Counted from the first letter of the stretch, positions 18,878 through 27,843 are shown. The stretch: DNA of 64,000 nucleotides from Pedobacter punctiformis (GCF_027213715.1 NZ_JAPWGM010000003.1:186001-250000); one strand, 5' to 3'. Translations and numbers: made by a program. Notes: generated from the letters alone by a model not told the origin.

Positions 18878-20203
18878 ATGAACGCATTTGAAATAACAGG
18901 CGGAATTAAATTAAAAGGCGAAATTACCCCTCAGGGTGCCAAAAACGAGGCTTTACAGATTTTATCAGCTGTATTGCTTACTGAAAAGAAAGTAACCATC
19001 AGCAATATTCCGGATATTAAAGATGTAAATAAACTGATTGAATTATTGGGCGATCTTGGTGTTATTGTTGAACGCATTGATAAAGACACTTATACTTTTG
19101 AGGCCAAAAACATTGACTTAAATTTCTTCGAATCGGAAACTTTTAAGGCTAAAGGTGGTGGATTACGCGGATCGATTATGATTGTTGGTCCTTTGCTGGC
19201 TCGTTTTGGTAAAGCTGCAATACCAAAACCTGGTGGTGATAAAATTGGCCGCAGAAGATTAGACACTCACTTTATCGGTTTCGAAAAATTGGGTGCTAAA
19301 TTTGTTTACGACAGCAAAAAAGCATTTTTTAATGTTGATGCAACCAATTTAAAAGGTGCATACATTTTATTGGATGAAGCATCGGTAACCGGAACGGCTA
19401 ACATTGTTATGGCTGCTGTTTTGGCTAGCGGTACAACCACAATCTATAACGCAGCCTGCGAGCCGTATTTACAACAACTTTGTAAAATGCTCAACCGCAT
19501 GGGTGCAAAAATTTCGGGCATCGGCTCTAACTTATTAACCATTGAGGGGGTTAAAGTTTTAGGAGGTACCGAACACAGAATGTTACCGGATATGATTGAA
19601 ATTGGTTCTTTTATTGGTTTAGCGGCCATGACAGAATCTGAAATTACGATCAAAAATGTTTCTTATGATGAACTGGGTGTAATTCCTGAGGTTTTCAAAA
19701 AACTGGGTATTAAATTAGAACGCAGAGGTGATGATATTTATGTACCCTCACAAAAACATTATGAAATTGATACTTTCATTGACGGATCTATCTTAACCAT
19801 CGCTGATTCGCCTTGGCCGGGTTTTACCCCTGATTTATTAAGTATTGTTTTGGTGGTGGCAACACAGGCAAAAGGAAATGTTTTAATTCACCAGAAAATG
19901 TTTGAAAGCCGTTTATTCTTCGTGGATAAACTAATTGATATGGGTGCTCAGATTATTCTTTGCGATCCACACCGCGCAACTGTTAATGGTATTGATAAAA
20001 AATACAAACTTCGTGGAATCAGCATGACTTCTCCTGACATCAGAGCCGGAGTTTCACTATTAATTGCAGCATTATCTGCTGAAGGTAAATCGACCATTTA
20101 TAACATCGAACAAATTGAGCGTGGCTATCAGGACATTGATACTCGTTTACGTGCGTTAGGTGCGCAGATTAAGCGTGTTAACGCAGATGCGCCGAGTCAT
20201 TAA
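18878..20203 (+). CDS. murA: UDP-N-acetylglucosamine 1-carboxyvinyltransferase
   Basis: First committed step of peptidoglycan synthesis: transfers enolpyruvate from PEP to UDP-GlcNAc in the cytoplasm. The start at 18878 (MNAFEITGGIKLKGEI) matches the family; an AUG 48 bases earlier would add an atypical 16-residue leader. QGAKNEAL near residue 20 is the substrate-binding Lys-Asn motif. The loop that normally reads PGGCxIGxRPxDxH is PGGDKIGRRRLDTHF, so the catalytic Cys is Asp (residue 121 from this start). Such enzymes are known to be insensitive to fosfomycin. About 441 residues; a strong terminator follows. Confidence 0.96.
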   Translation: MNAFEITGGIKLKGEITPQGAKNEALQILSAVLLTEKKVTISNIPDIKDVNKLIELLGDLGVIVERIDKDTYTFEAKNIDLNFFESETFKAKGGGLRGSIMIVGPLLARFGKAAIPKPGGDKIGRRRLDTHFIGFEKLGAKFVYDSKKAFFNVDATNLKGAYILLDEASVTGTANIVMAAVLASGTTTIYNAACEPYLQQLCKMLNRMGAKISGIGSNLLTIEGVKVLGGTEHRMLPDMIEIGSFIGLAAMTESEITIKNVSYDELGVIPEVFKKLGIKLERRGDDIYVPSQKHYEIDTFIDGSILTIADSPWPGFTPDLLSIVLVVATQAKGNVLIHQKMFESRLFFVDKLIDMGAQIILCDPHRATVNGIDKKYKLRGISMTSPDIRAGVSLLIAALSAEGKSTIYNIEQIERGYQDIDTRLRALGAQIKRVNADAPSH

Positions 20204-20263
20204 GTTTTAAGTGGTAAGTTTAAAACAGAAAGACTAAAGTTTAAAGTTAAAATAGCAATATGC

Positions 20264-20305
20264 AAAACCGCCGGATAAAAATTTATCCGGCGGTTTTATA
20301 TTTTC
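20264..20305 (+). terminator. Intrinsic terminator after murA
   Basis: A perfect 16-bp stem, AAAACCGCCGGATAAA (20264-20279) with its complement at 20282-20297, has a two-base formal loop and is followed by TATATTTT. The flanking A/T ends allow use in either direction, so it may also protect murA from convergent cbs transcription. Confidence 0.9.
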
Positions 20306-20306
20306 T

Positions 20307-20334
20307 CGTCATTACTTCGTACCTGGCAATGACG
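20307..20334. repeat. Short palindrome related to repeat family 1
   Basis: CGTCATT and AATGACG flank ACTTCGTACCTGGC. The core CTTCGTACCT is shared with the copies at 17724-17784 and 32456-32521, so this looks like a shortened or decayed member. Confidence 0.5.
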
Positions 20335-20366
20335 AACGTTTTACTATTTATTTTTATGTGGTTTTT

Positions 20367-21728
20367 CTAACCTGATATTGCGTTAATAATATCGTACTGG
20401 GTAATAATCTCAATTTTACCCGCCTGGTCTTCAACTAAAACAGCTGAGTTTTCTTTATTAATCATTGCTGAAATCTTATCGATTGAAGTATTTAAATCCA
20501 CAAATGGAAAAGTTGCCGTCATAATTTCAGAAACCGGTGCAGATTTTAATCCCGGATTTTCCAATAAGGCAGTTAAAATTTCACTTTCCGCTATTTTACC
20601 TACAATCATACCTTGCTGGGTAACCGGAATTTGTGAGATATTCATTGATTTAATGGTATTAATGGCTTCCAAAACTGTTTTTTGTGCATCAAGGGTTACT
20701 ATTTCTGTACTTTCCTTTTTAGCCAGGATAGACTTTGCGGTAAGTTTTTCATCTTGTAAAAAGCCTCTCTCACGCAACCAATCTTCGTTATACATTTTAC
20801 CCATATAACGGCTTCCGTGGTCATGAAAAATCACAACCACTACATCTTCTGGTTTTAATTTGTCTTTTAACTGAATTAATCCAGCAATAGCCGCACCAGC
20901 AGAGTTCCCTACAAATATCCCCTCTTTACGGGCAATATCACGGGTCATTAAAGCAGCGTCTTTATCTGTTACCTTTTCAAATAAATCAATAACATCAAAA
21001 TTGACATTGGCAGGCAAAAAGTCTTCTCCAATACCTTCAGTGATGTAAGGATAAATTTCATCTTTATCAAAAATTCCGGTTTCCTTGTATTTTTTAAAAA
21101 CAGAACCGTAAGTATCAATTCCCCAAACCTGAATATTTGGATTTTGTTCTTTTAAATATCTTCCGGTTCCGGAAATGGTACCACCCGTGCCCACGCCAAC
21201 AACCAAATGCGTAATTTTTCCTTCTGTTTGTTTCCAGATTTCAGGTCCTGTTTGTTCGTAATGTGCCTGAGAATTCGCTAAATTATCGTATTGGTTTGGT
21301 TTCCATGAATTTGGAACTTCACGCTCTAAACGGGAAGAAACCGAATAATAAGAACGCGGATCTTCAGGCTCTACATTAGTTGGGCAAACAATTACTTCGG
21401 CACCAAAAGCACGCAAAGCATCAACTTTTTCTTTCGATTGTTTATCTGTTGTGGTAAAAATACATTTGTAACCTTTTATAATGGCAGCCATTGCAAGGCC
21501 CATACCCGTATTTCCTGATGTACCTTCAATAATGGTACCGCCCGGTTTTAATTTACCGCTTTTTTCTGCATCTTCTATCATTTTAACAGCCATACGGTCT
21601 TTAATAGAATTACCAGGATTGGTTGTTTCAATTTTAGCCAGAATCGTTGCAGGAATCGATTTTGTTATTGTATTTAATTTAACCAGTGGCGTGTTGCCAA
21701 TCGTTTCTAAAATATTATTATACCACAT
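20367..21728 (-). CDS. Cystathionine beta-synthase (PLP enzyme with CBS domains)
   Basis: PLP-dependent enzyme that condenses serine (or O-acetylserine) with homocysteine or sulfide in the cytoplasm. The PLP lysine is Lys43 in NPGNSIKDRMA. GTSGNTGMGLAMAA and GVGTGGTISGTGRYLKE are the phosphate-binding loops. A tandem CBS-domain pair occupies about residues 335-453 (KKESTEIVTLDAQKTVLEAI, then PFVDLNTSIDKIS), as in eukaryotic-type cystathionine beta-synthases, and may sense adenosyl ligands. No haem-binding N-terminus is present. A cysteine synthase role cannot be excluded. Single gene; a -7-like TAATTTTG sits very close to the start. Confidence 0.88.
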   Translation of the reverse strand: MWYNNILETIGNTPLVKLNTITKSIPATILAKIETTNPGNSIKDRMAVKMIEDAEKSGKLKPGGTIIEGTSGNTGMGLAMAAIIKGYKCIFTTTDKQSKEKVDALRAFGAEVIVCPTNVEPEDPRSYYSVSSRLEREVPNSWKPNQYDNLANSQAHYEQTGPEIWKQTEGKITHLVVGVGTGGTISGTGRYLKEQNPNIQVWGIDTYGSVFKKYKETGIFDKDEIYPYITEGIGEDFLPANVNFDVIDLFEKVTDKDAALMTRDIARKEGIFVGNSAGAAIAGLIQLKDKLKPEDVVVVIFHDHGSRYMGKMYNEDWLRERGFLQDEKLTAKSILAKKESTEIVTLDAQKTVLEAINTIKSMNISQIPVTQQGMIVGKIAESEILTALLENPGLKSAPVSEIMTATFPFVDLNTSIDKISAMINKENSAVLVEDQAGKIEIITQYDIINAISG

Positions 21729-21882
21729 GGCGCAAAATTAAGCAATGGCATTAAGTATTTTATAAATTAATATTTATTTGAAACATAATTTTGTAAATCG
21801 ATTTTAATAGAAATTAAATTTTATAATCTATTATCATGATAGGCATTATAGATTGTTTATTGGGCAAATACAATTTATGACC

Positions 21883-22977
21883 TTAAGCCATTTTATAAAT
21901 TTTGCCCGGCAGTGAAACGATTATACCCTGCATTTCTAAAGTCAGCACAACAATTGCAAGTTTACTTTGCTGAATATCCAGTTCAATTGCAAGTTCATCG
22001 ATAGCCTTTTGGCCCTGCTGCAAAACGTCAACAACTTTTTGCTCGTTAGGGGTTAAATCAAGTTGCAAAGTTGTTTGCAAACGCGGTTTCTTTTCGCTTA
22101 TCTCATCATCCCAACCCAGGTAATAAATTAAATCTCTTGCATGATTAATTAAACCAGCCCGGTTTGTTTTGATTAAGAAATTACAGCCTTCAGAAAAAGC
22201 ATCATTTGTTCGACCGGGAAAAGCGTAAACATCTTTATTATAAGAATTAGCAATTTCTGCAGTAATTAACGCCCCACCCTTTTTAGATGCCTCAACAATA
22301 ACCGTAACGTCAGACATCCCCGCAATAATGCGGTTTCTTTGCGGGAAATTTTGACGATCGGGATTGGTTAAAATTGGAAATTCTGTTAATAAACCTCCAT
22401 TAAGTACCATATTTTGAGCAACACTTTTATGCGCCTTAGGGTATAACCGATCCAGCCCATGACCTAAAACCCCAATAGTTGGAATTTGATTGTGGATACA
22501 TTCTTTATGTGCAGACACATCAATACCATAGGCCAAACCACTTACCACCAACACATTATAGGCAGTTAAAGTCTCTATTAATTGCTGACAAAGCGCTTTA
22601 CCATAAGCAGTTGCATTTCGCGTACCCACCACACTGACAATGCGTTTATGGTTTAAATCAGCCTTTCCCTTAAAATATAAAAGAATGGGTGAGTCAAAAC
22701 AGTTTTTAAGGCGTTTAGGGTAGTTCTCATCCGAGAAGAATAAAACTTCTATGCCGTGTTTTTCAACAAACTCCAGCTCCTCCTCTGCTCTTTTTAAAGC
22801 ATTTGTTCCTAAAATTGCTTCAACGGTCTTTTCGCCAACACCCGGTACCTGCAACAATTGCCTTTTAGTTGCAGAAAATACATTTTCAGCACTTCCACAA
22901 TAGGCTAATAAATTTTTAGCTGTAGCCGGTCCAACCGTTTTTATAAAAGTTAATGCAATTTTGTGGAGCGTACTCAT
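21883..22977 (-). CDS. dprA: DNA-processing protein DprA
   Basis: Binds incoming single-stranded DNA in natural transformation and loads RecA. The 364 residues show an N-terminal helix-hairpin-helix region (VPGVGEKTVEAILG, about 45-60), then the Rossmann-like DprA core with VVSGLAYGIDVSAHKECI and GHGLDRLYPKAHK. FPQRNRIIAGMSDVTVIVEA and a C-terminal winged-helix domain (about 300-364) complete it. Full length for the family. Presence of dprA does not by itself prove competence. It is probably in one unit with the 88-residue gene upstream, 57 bases away. Confidence 0.95.
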   Translation of the reverse strand: MSTLHKIALTFIKTVGPATAKNLLAYCGSAENVFSATKRQLLQVPGVGEKTVEAILGTNALKRAEEELEFVEKHGIEVLFFSDENYPKRLKNCFDSPILLYFKGKADLNHKRIVSVVGTRNATAYGKALCQQLIETLTAYNVLVVSGLAYGIDVSAHKECIHNQIPTIGVLGHGLDRLYPKAHKSVAQNMVLNGGLLTEFPILTNPDRQNFPQRNRIIAGMSDVTVIVEASKKGGALITAEIANSYNKDVYAFPGRTNDAFSEGCNFLIKTNRAGLINHARDLIYYLGWDDEISEKKPRLQTTLQLDLTPNEQKVVDVLQQGQKAIDELAIELDIQQSKLAIVVLTLEMQGIIVSLPGKIYKMA

Positions 22978-23034
22978 TAATTTTTAAGTTAAGGTAAAAT
23001 AAATACATGGGATGATTTATTGCCTTATAACCAC

Positions 23035-23301
23035 TTAAAAATCGATATCTATTAAGCTTTTGAGCGGAATATGAATATTGTTTTTTAGCTGGATATATTT
23101 TTCTGTTACAGCCCAAACCGTTGTATCTACACGTTTTGGGCCTATTGTAGTATTAAAGGTTATAACTGCTTTTCCTTTAAATTCATTTCCTAATCTTTCT
23201 ACTGTTGCTAATTTGTCTTTAAATTCTTCGGTGTGATCTTCTTTAGCACTTATAATGTTCAAATAACTTATGTGTTCTTTCTCTATCAATTCTACTGACA
23301 T
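23035..23301 (-). CDS. Conserved-looking small protein of unknown function
   Basis: This 88-residue acidic cytoplasmic protein has no signal peptide or membrane helix. It opens MSVELIEKEHISYLNIIS and ends VTEKYIQLKNNIHIPLKSLI, suggesting a small alpha/beta or beta-barrel fold with a C-terminal strand pair. The reading frame has codon use like its neighbours and an AUG start, and lies 57 bases upstream of dprA on the same strand. I do not recognise a domain. I think the gene is real but would not assign a role. Confidence 0.6.
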   Translation of the reverse strand: MSVELIEKEHISYLNIISAKEDHTEEFKDKLATVERLGNEFKGKAVITFNTTIGPKRVDTTVWAVTEKYIQLKNNIHIPLKSLIDIDF

Positions 23302-23393
23302 GGTATCTCTTTAACGATTAATGTTAAACAAGCTTATCAAAATTTAATAAATTATACAACTTTTATATGCTTTCAATTGTAAAATTTATAGAA

Positions 23394-23430
23394 CAAAAAA
23401 AGCCCGCATATTCATTATAAACGGGCCTAT
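23394..23430 (-). terminator. Intrinsic terminator after the S41 protease gene
   Basis: Read on the minus strand, GCCCG pairs with CGGGC across a 15-base loop and is followed by TTTTTTT, 22 bases after the protease stop codon. Confidence 0.75.
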
Positions 23431-23447
23431 CAATGGTTATTTATAAT

Positions 23448-24953
23448 TTATCTTTTAGCGCCCGGTATTCTGGTTTCTACCATACCTTTAAATTCGTGAT
23501 CTGTAAGCTCTAAACCTGCAGATTTACCGCTTGATATGCCAGAAGTACTGCTTATTTTATTATTGCTTTGAACGTAAGAAAAATTACCAAAAGTGCTATA
23601 ATGCAATGCCTGAGACAATAAATTTTCTGCTGGATCACCAAAATCTACGGCTATATTATCCGTGATTTCTCTATCTACTGTCATTCCACTAAAATACTCA
23701 CCAAAGTTAACCGAGTTTTTAGTTTGGAACTGAGGAATGTATAAATCATTTTTATCAATACGGATAGAGAAAAATCCAACGGGTTTACCATAAGTGGTTG
23801 AACCAATTAATTTCACATCCATTACCGGCTTTAAATTATTAATTAATAACTCACTTGCAGAAGCCGTATAATTGGTAACCAGAAAATAAACCCTGGTTAA
23901 GTTATTCAAAGTACCCCGTTTTTTAAATACTTCCTGATTTCCGGCCGCCTGGGTTGGCTTATAAGAGTTGTCAAACATAGAATAAAGTATGCCCTGATAA
24001 TAAAACTTCTGATTTTCTAAAATCGTGGCTTTACCATCCTGCATGGTTTGCGTCCAGTAAGTTGTGTACATTACTTTGCCATTTTGTGATGGCGGCGCAA
24101 TTAAATTCGTAAAAGCATCTGCAGTAGCTACAGATCCACCTCCATTATAACGTAAATCAACCACCAGCTCGGTAATACCATCTGCGGCAAACGTTTTAAA
24201 AGCTTCATCTAATCTTGGTAATGCATTTGTAGTAAAGCTGTTAAAAACTATATAACCTACTTTTTTTGACCCTGCTGTATAGGTTTTACTAAATAAAATC
24301 GGATTAATAGCATAGGTTTCACGGGTAATCGTTACATCAAAGGCTGTGCCCCCCGAGGGAGGTACGAGTGTTAAAGAAACAGATGGATTTGATCCAAAAA
24401 TAGCATTATTAAGAAAATCTATATTACTGTTTACCCGGGCAACATTAGGACTTCCATTAACTTTTGTAATTCTGTATCCTCTTTTTACACCTTGCTTATC
24501 TGCGGGAGAGCCTAAATAAACATACCTTATTCTTAAAATATCATTGCTGTCAAAGTTGGCCGAAAAACCATAGTCTCCGCTTACACCACTTAATTGTCCG
24601 GCAACCGAACCATCATCAATAAAAGAATACTTATCCTTTCCCCCATTACTTTTTAAAGCCCGGATAGCGGCCACAACACTTTCGTTAGATGCATAACGGC
24701 GAGGGTTAAAATCATCGTAAGAAGGCATTCCAACATTCCAGAAATAGGTTTGTTTGGCATAGAGAAAAATAGAATCTTTTGTTAAAAGATTCCTATCCGT
24801 TGTTGGAGTTTGTAAATTATTGGTTTCGGGAGCTGCCGGAGTGCTTTCTTCTGGCCCCGGTTGACTATTATTTTTTTTACATGAAGCCGTAAAGCCTAAA
24901 ACAACAACCAAAACGCACAAATAAATCTTTTGTGCAATAGATTTTCTAAACAT
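23448..24953 (-). CDS. S41-family protease lipoprotein (C-terminal processing peptidase-like)
   Basis: Secreted serine protease of the Ctp/tricorn class. The start at 24953 gives a lipoprotein signal ending GFTASCKKNN, so the Cys would be lipidated and the protein membrane-tethered. A PDZ-like segment (YLGSPADKQGVKRGYRITKV) lies near residue 140. The peptidase core carries ELVVDLRYNGGG near 260, the nucleophile in VTNYTASASELLINNL near 370 and the partner Lys in STTYGKPVGFF near 395. About 501 residues. The start lies one base after the HAD-like stop, so it belongs to a tight three-gene unit. Confidence 0.9.
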   Translation of the reverse strand: MFRKSIAQKIYLCVLVVVLGFTASCKKNNSQPGPEESTPAAPETNNLQTPTTDRNLLTKDSIFLYAKQTYFWNVGMPSYDDFNPRRYASNESVVAAIRALKSNGGKDKYSFIDDGSVAGQLSGVSGDYGFSANFDSNDILRIRYVYLGSPADKQGVKRGYRITKVNGSPNVARVNSNIDFLNNAIFGSNPSVSLTLVPPSGGTAFDVTITRETYAINPILFSKTYTAGSKKVGYIVFNSFTTNALPRLDEAFKTFAADGITELVVDLRYNGGGSVATADAFTNLIAPPSQNGKVMYTTYWTQTMQDGKATILENQKFYYQGILYSMFDNSYKPTQAAGNQEVFKKRGTLNNLTRVYFLVTNYTASASELLINNLKPVMDVKLIGSTTYGKPVGFFSIRIDKNDLYIPQFQTKNSVNFGEYFSGMTVDREITDNIAVDFGDPAENLLSQALHYSTFGNFSYVQSNNKISSTSGISSGKSAGLELTDHEFKGMVETRIPGAKR

Positions 24954-24954
24954 A

Positions 24955-25563
24955 TCACCTGTAAATTTCCTGTGACACAATATACGGCAAATTAATTAAT
25001 TTAGATTGTTGCTCATCTAAATTATTTGCACCAACAACCAACACTTCATTTTCAGTTAAGTCATTGCTGGTCAATATGCTTCCAAATATTTGAGATTTAG
25101 GTAAATTGAGCTCGTCAGCAAAGAAAACCGTTAAATACTGCTCCAAGCCATTCCACTCTGTTTGTTTAATTTTATTTAGCTGTTCCTCAGGATTTCCGCT
25201 GGTTACGATAAAAATTTTCTTCCGTTCAATCACCAGTTCCTGTAAAAACTCAAGCATGTTTTTATACAACAGAAGTTTCAATGGCAAACGGGCATTTTGA
25301 TGCAGCAATTCAAAATTATTACGATAAGTTTTATCCAGATTAAACTGAGCGGCTGTTTTTTCAAATATCTCATATTCGCCCTCATTTTCATACGTTAACC
25401 GCATAAATCCGATTATTTCTTTTGCATCTTTCTGTTCAATATATTCTATAAATTGTGCAAAAAGATAGTAAACCTGAAGCAGATAATCTTTAGATGGAAA
25501 AAGCACATCATCCAATTCAAATATTACAATTTTCTTATCTTCAGCGTATTGATACCCATCCAT
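24955..25563 (-). CDS. HAD-superfamily protein with degenerate catalytic motifs
   Basis: The 202 residues have the order of HAD motifs, but key positions differ. Motif I, normally DxDx[TV], reads VIFELDDVLF, so the nucleophilic Asp is Glu16. Motif II is IFIVTSGNP, and a lysine sits in LNLPKSQIFG as motif III. Motif IV, normally GDxxxD, reads VLVVGANNLDEQ. A helical cap lies between motifs I and II. I infer that phosphatase activity is weak or lost and that it may bind a ligand or partner. It starts two bases after the ATP-grasp-like gene and ends one base before the protease. Confidence 0.75.
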   Translation of the reverse strand: MDGYQYAEDKKIVIFELDDVLFPSKDYLLQVYYLFAQFIEYIEQKDAKEIIGFMRLTYENEGEYEIFEKTAAQFNLDKTYRNNFELLHQNARLPLKLLLYKNMLEFLQELVIERKKIFIVTSGNPEEQLNKIKQTEWNGLEQYLTVFFADELNLPKSQIFGSILTSNDLTENEVLVVGANNLDEQQSKLINLPYIVSQEIYR

Positions 25564-25565
25564 AC

Positions 25566-26045
25566 TTATATTGTAAAAAGTTTAAAATTTGTAGTATCAC
25601 TATTAAATCCGAATACGCCATTTAAATCTGCCTCCTGATTTGCTGGAAGCGTTTCGTTGGTTGTAAAAATTAGTTCGCCGTTTATAAAAACAGCAAAATC
25701 AGTATATTTTACCTTTTCAGCATGATTATAATCTCCCAGTTTCTCCAGTGAAGGTAAAAGTACCTGGATGCCATATTCACCAAATAAAACTGCCGATTTT
25801 GCTAAAGGCTCTATTTCATAGTCATGCAGTGGAATAATAGAATCTATTGACTCGGTAATGCAAAAGTTTAGTAAAATATGAGCAATACTATCTTTATTAA
25901 GCACACCAAGAGAGGCAAAACCATAGTGTTCCGTTAAAATTCCGGGTACATCGCCATAATCTGCAAGCAGCATAAAATGACCAGGGAATGCTTTTAATAG
26001 TTTTAAGGTTTTGGCATTGTTGCCACCGGTAATAAGTATTTTCAA
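25566..26045 (-). CDS. Stand-alone ATP-grasp N-terminal-like protein
   Basis: This 159-residue protein opens KILITGGNNAKTLKLLKAF and continues with a Rossmann-like beta/alpha fold (HFMLLADYGDVPG, IDSIIPLHDYEIEPLA, YGIQVLLPSLEKLGDYN). That is the pre-ATP-grasp domain found at the N-terminus of carbamoyl-phosphate-synthase-like ligases. The protein ends where the ATP-binding ATP-grasp domain should begin, about residue 110, with a short C-terminal domain instead. The reading frame ends cleanly and the next gene begins two bases on, so it looks like a naturally short form rather than a fragment. Function unknown. Confidence 0.65.
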   Translation of the reverse strand: MKILITGGNNAKTLKLLKAFPGHFMLLADYGDVPGILTEHYGFASLGVLNKDSIAHILLNFCITESIDSIIPLHDYEIEPLAKSAVLFGEYGIQVLLPSLEKLGDYNHAEKVKYTDFAVFINGELIFTTNETLPANQEADLNGVFGFNSDTTNFKLFTI

Positions 26046-26102
26046 GATTTAATTTTAAATTTTATAAATGATTTAAATAGAGAAGAGCGCAGTTAAATTA
26101 CA

Positions 26103-26753
26103 CTAAACAATTAGCCCGTCTTTCATACTCACTACCCTGTCGCTCGTATCGGCCAGGTGCTCATTGTGCGTTACAATAACAAAAGTTTGTTTAAAATTAT
26201 CTCTGAGGCTTACAAATAACTGATGCAAAGCTGAAGCATTTTCTGAATCCAGATTACCGGAAGGCTCATCTGCCAGTACAATAGACGGTCTGTTAATTAA
26301 AGCCCGGGCAATGGCCACACGTTGTTGTTCGCCTCCAGAAAGTTGATTAGGTTTATGATCAGCACGTTCTTTTAAACCAAATAAATCTAACAGCTCAATA
26401 GCCCTTAATTCGGCCTGTTTTTTCCCGGTTTTAGCAATAAACGCAGGAATACAAATGTTTTCTACTGCACTAAATTCGGGAAGCAAATGATGAAACTGAA
26501 AAACAAAACCTATATTCTGATTGCGAAAATTGCTGAGCAAATTACCATTTAATGTACTAATGGTTGTTCCTTTAAGCTCAACAACACCCTGATCAGGTTT
26601 ATCAAGTGTACCTAAAATATGCAGCAATGTGCTTTTGCCCGCCCCTGATGGTCCAATGATACTCACTATCTCCCCTTCCTCAACTTCAAAATTTACACCT
26701 TTCAAAATGGAAAGTTCTCCGTATGATTTTCTTATTCCTGTGGCTTTTAGCAT
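26103..26753 (-). CDS. lolD: LolD-like ABC transporter ATPase
   Basis: ATP-binding subunit of a LolCDE/MacB-type complex, which releases lipoproteins from the inner membrane toward the outer membrane. It has Walker [12 protein letters not shown] near residue 36, the ABC signature [15 protein letters not shown] and Walker [14 protein letters not shown]. The size (216 residues) and [20 protein letters not shown] fit LolD. The AUG at 26753 is preferred over a UUG two codons earlier. No permease is adjacent, so its membrane partners lie elsewhere; other MacB-type ATPases occur at 47.6 and 60.8 kb. Confidence 0.85.
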   Translation of the reverse strand: MLKATGIRKSYGELSILKGVNFEVEEGEIVSIIGPSGAGKSTLLHILGTLDKPDQGVVELKGTTISTLNGNLLSNFRNQNIGFVFQFHHLLPEFSAVENICIPAFIAKTGKKQAELRAIELLDLFGLKERADHKPNQLSGGEQQRVAIARALINRPSIVLADEPSGNLDSENASALHQLFVSLRDNFKQTFVIVTHNEHLADTSDRVVSMKDGLIV

Positions 26754-26822
26754 GGCCAAATTTAAGAAAAAAGCTTAAAGGCAAAAGCGCTAAGCCTAAT
26801 TGAAATATTTATTAAAATAAAA

Positions 26823-26853
26823 TTTGCAGTTTTCAATTTCTTATTTAACTTTG
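26823..26853 (+). promoter_or_regulatory. Predicted housekeeping promoter of the winged-helix operon
   Basis: TTTG (26823-26826), 19 bases, then TAACTTTG (26846-26853): an exact match to the Bacteroidota TTTG-N19-TAnnTTTG consensus, about 20 bases upstream of the first start codon. Confidence 0.75.
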
Positions 26854-26863
26854 AAAAACAAAG
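26849..26863. promoter_or_regulatory. Putative operator, copy 1
   Basis: CTTTGAAAAACAAAG is a dyad with 5-bp arms that overlaps the -7 box and initiation site. It is followed by CACTTTTAAAA. The same CAAAGCACTTTTAAAA block follows the related dyad at 27827-27843. Confidence 0.65.
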
Positions 26864-26873
26864 CACTTTTAAA

Positions 26874-27509
26874 ATGAGCAATAAAGAAGAACAATTAAAT
26901 GCGTTAAAAGATATCAGACAAATGATGGATCGCTCCTCTCGTTTTATATCTTTAAGTGGTTTATCTGGTGTTTTTGCTGGCGTTATTGCACTTATTGGTG
27001 CTTATTTTGCAAATGATGAAATAAACAAATTTATAAATCAACGCGGTTATGCTTACGGTGTGGCTGGCGAATTGGACTTAGAATTTAACCTGATTAAACT
27101 CGGTTTAATTGTTTTAATTGTTGCCCTGGCTGGCGGTGTTTTATTTACTTATAGAAAAAGTCAGCGAAATAATTTGCCAATATGGGATAAAACTTCAAGG
27201 GCCCTTCTTTTTAATTTAGCAATTCCTTTAGTAGCCGGCGGTTTATTTATTATCGCATTACTGATTAACCACCCAAATACTTATAGCATCATTGCACCTT
27301 CCTGTTTAATATTTTATGGTCTGGCCCTAATCAACGCCAGTAAATATACCTACAGTGATATTCGTTATTTAGGTTTATGCGAAGTGATTTTAGGGCTTGC
27401 GTGTATGTTTTATGTAGGTTATGGATTAATTTTTTGGGCTATTGGCTTTGGTGTTCTGCACATTGTTTACGGACTTTTAATGTATTTCAAGTACGAAAGA
27501 GGTAATTAA
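26874..27509 (+). CDS. Multi-pass membrane protein of unknown function
   Basis: A 211-residue inner-membrane protein with about six hydrophobic helices (roughly residues 25-45, 72-92, 108-130, 135-152, 160-178, 182-202) after a charged N-terminus. That N-terminus, EEQLNALKDIRQMMDRSSRF, is likely amphipathic. I do not recognise a named family. It is the first gene of an operon: its stop lies one base before the start of the winged-helix regulator, and the operator-like dyad sits 10 bases before its start. Its job is probably tied to the DUF4173-like protein downstream. Confidence 0.75.
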   Translation: MSNKEEQLNALKDIRQMMDRSSRFISLSGLSGVFAGVIALIGAYFANDEINKFINQRGYAYGVAGELDLEFNLIKLGLIVLIVALAGGVLFTYRKSQRNNLPIWDKTSRALLFNLAIPLVAGGLFIIALLINHPNTYSIIAPSCLIFYGLALINASKYTYSDIRYLGLCEVILGLACMFYVGYGLIFWAIGFGVLHIVYGLLMYFKYERGN

Positions 27510-27510
27510 G

Positions 27511-27807
27511 ATGAAGAACCCAATAGCTGATTTAAATAAAATATTCGATAGCAGAATCAGGCTTGGCGTAATGTCGATGCTGATTGTGAATAACGATATT
27601 GCTTTTAATGATTTAAAGCAAATGCTTGAATTAACGGATGGAAATTTAGCATCACACCTGAATACCCTGGAACAAGCTGAATTTATTAAAGTGCGTAAAG
27701 GTTTTATTGGTCGAAAAACCAGTACCACCTACTCCATTACTGAATTGGGTAAACAAGCTTTTAAAGCACATTTAGATGCACTTGAAAAAATGATTAAAAA
27801 ACTATAA
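27511..27807 (+). CDS. Winged-helix transcriptional regulator
   Basis: A 98-residue single-domain winged helix-turn-helix protein of the HTH_27/MarR-ArsR-like type. IRLGVMSMLIVNNDIAFNDL leads into LELTDGNLASHLNTLEQAEF, the recognition helix, and the wing is VRKGFIGRKTSTTYSIT. Small proteins of this type usually act as dimers on dyad operators. Palindromic CTTTGAA-type sites lie before the first gene of its operon and just after its own stop, which makes autoregulation likely. No metal-binding cysteines are seen, so the signal is unknown. Confidence 0.85.
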   Translation: MKNPIADLNKIFDSRIRLGVMSMLIVNNDIAFNDLKQMLELTDGNLASHLNTLEQAEFIKVRKGFIGRKTSTTYSITELGKQAFKAHLDALEKMIKKL

Positions 27808-27826
27808 TATATTTTTTTGACTATAC

Positions 27827-27843
27827 GCTTTGAAATTCAAAGC
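27827..27843. promoter_or_regulatory. Putative operator, copy 2
   Basis: GCTTTGAAATTCAAAGC has perfect 8-bp arms round a single A, and is followed by ACTTTTAAAA exactly as copy 1 is. It lies 20 bases before the start of the DUF4173-like gene. Confidence 0.65.

Noticed and set aside
26753..26785. TAAATTTG and TTTG boxes upstream of lolD as a promoter
   Set aside because: The implied start site would fall within or after the start codon, so at best it would give a leaderless message; the spacing (17) is also short.
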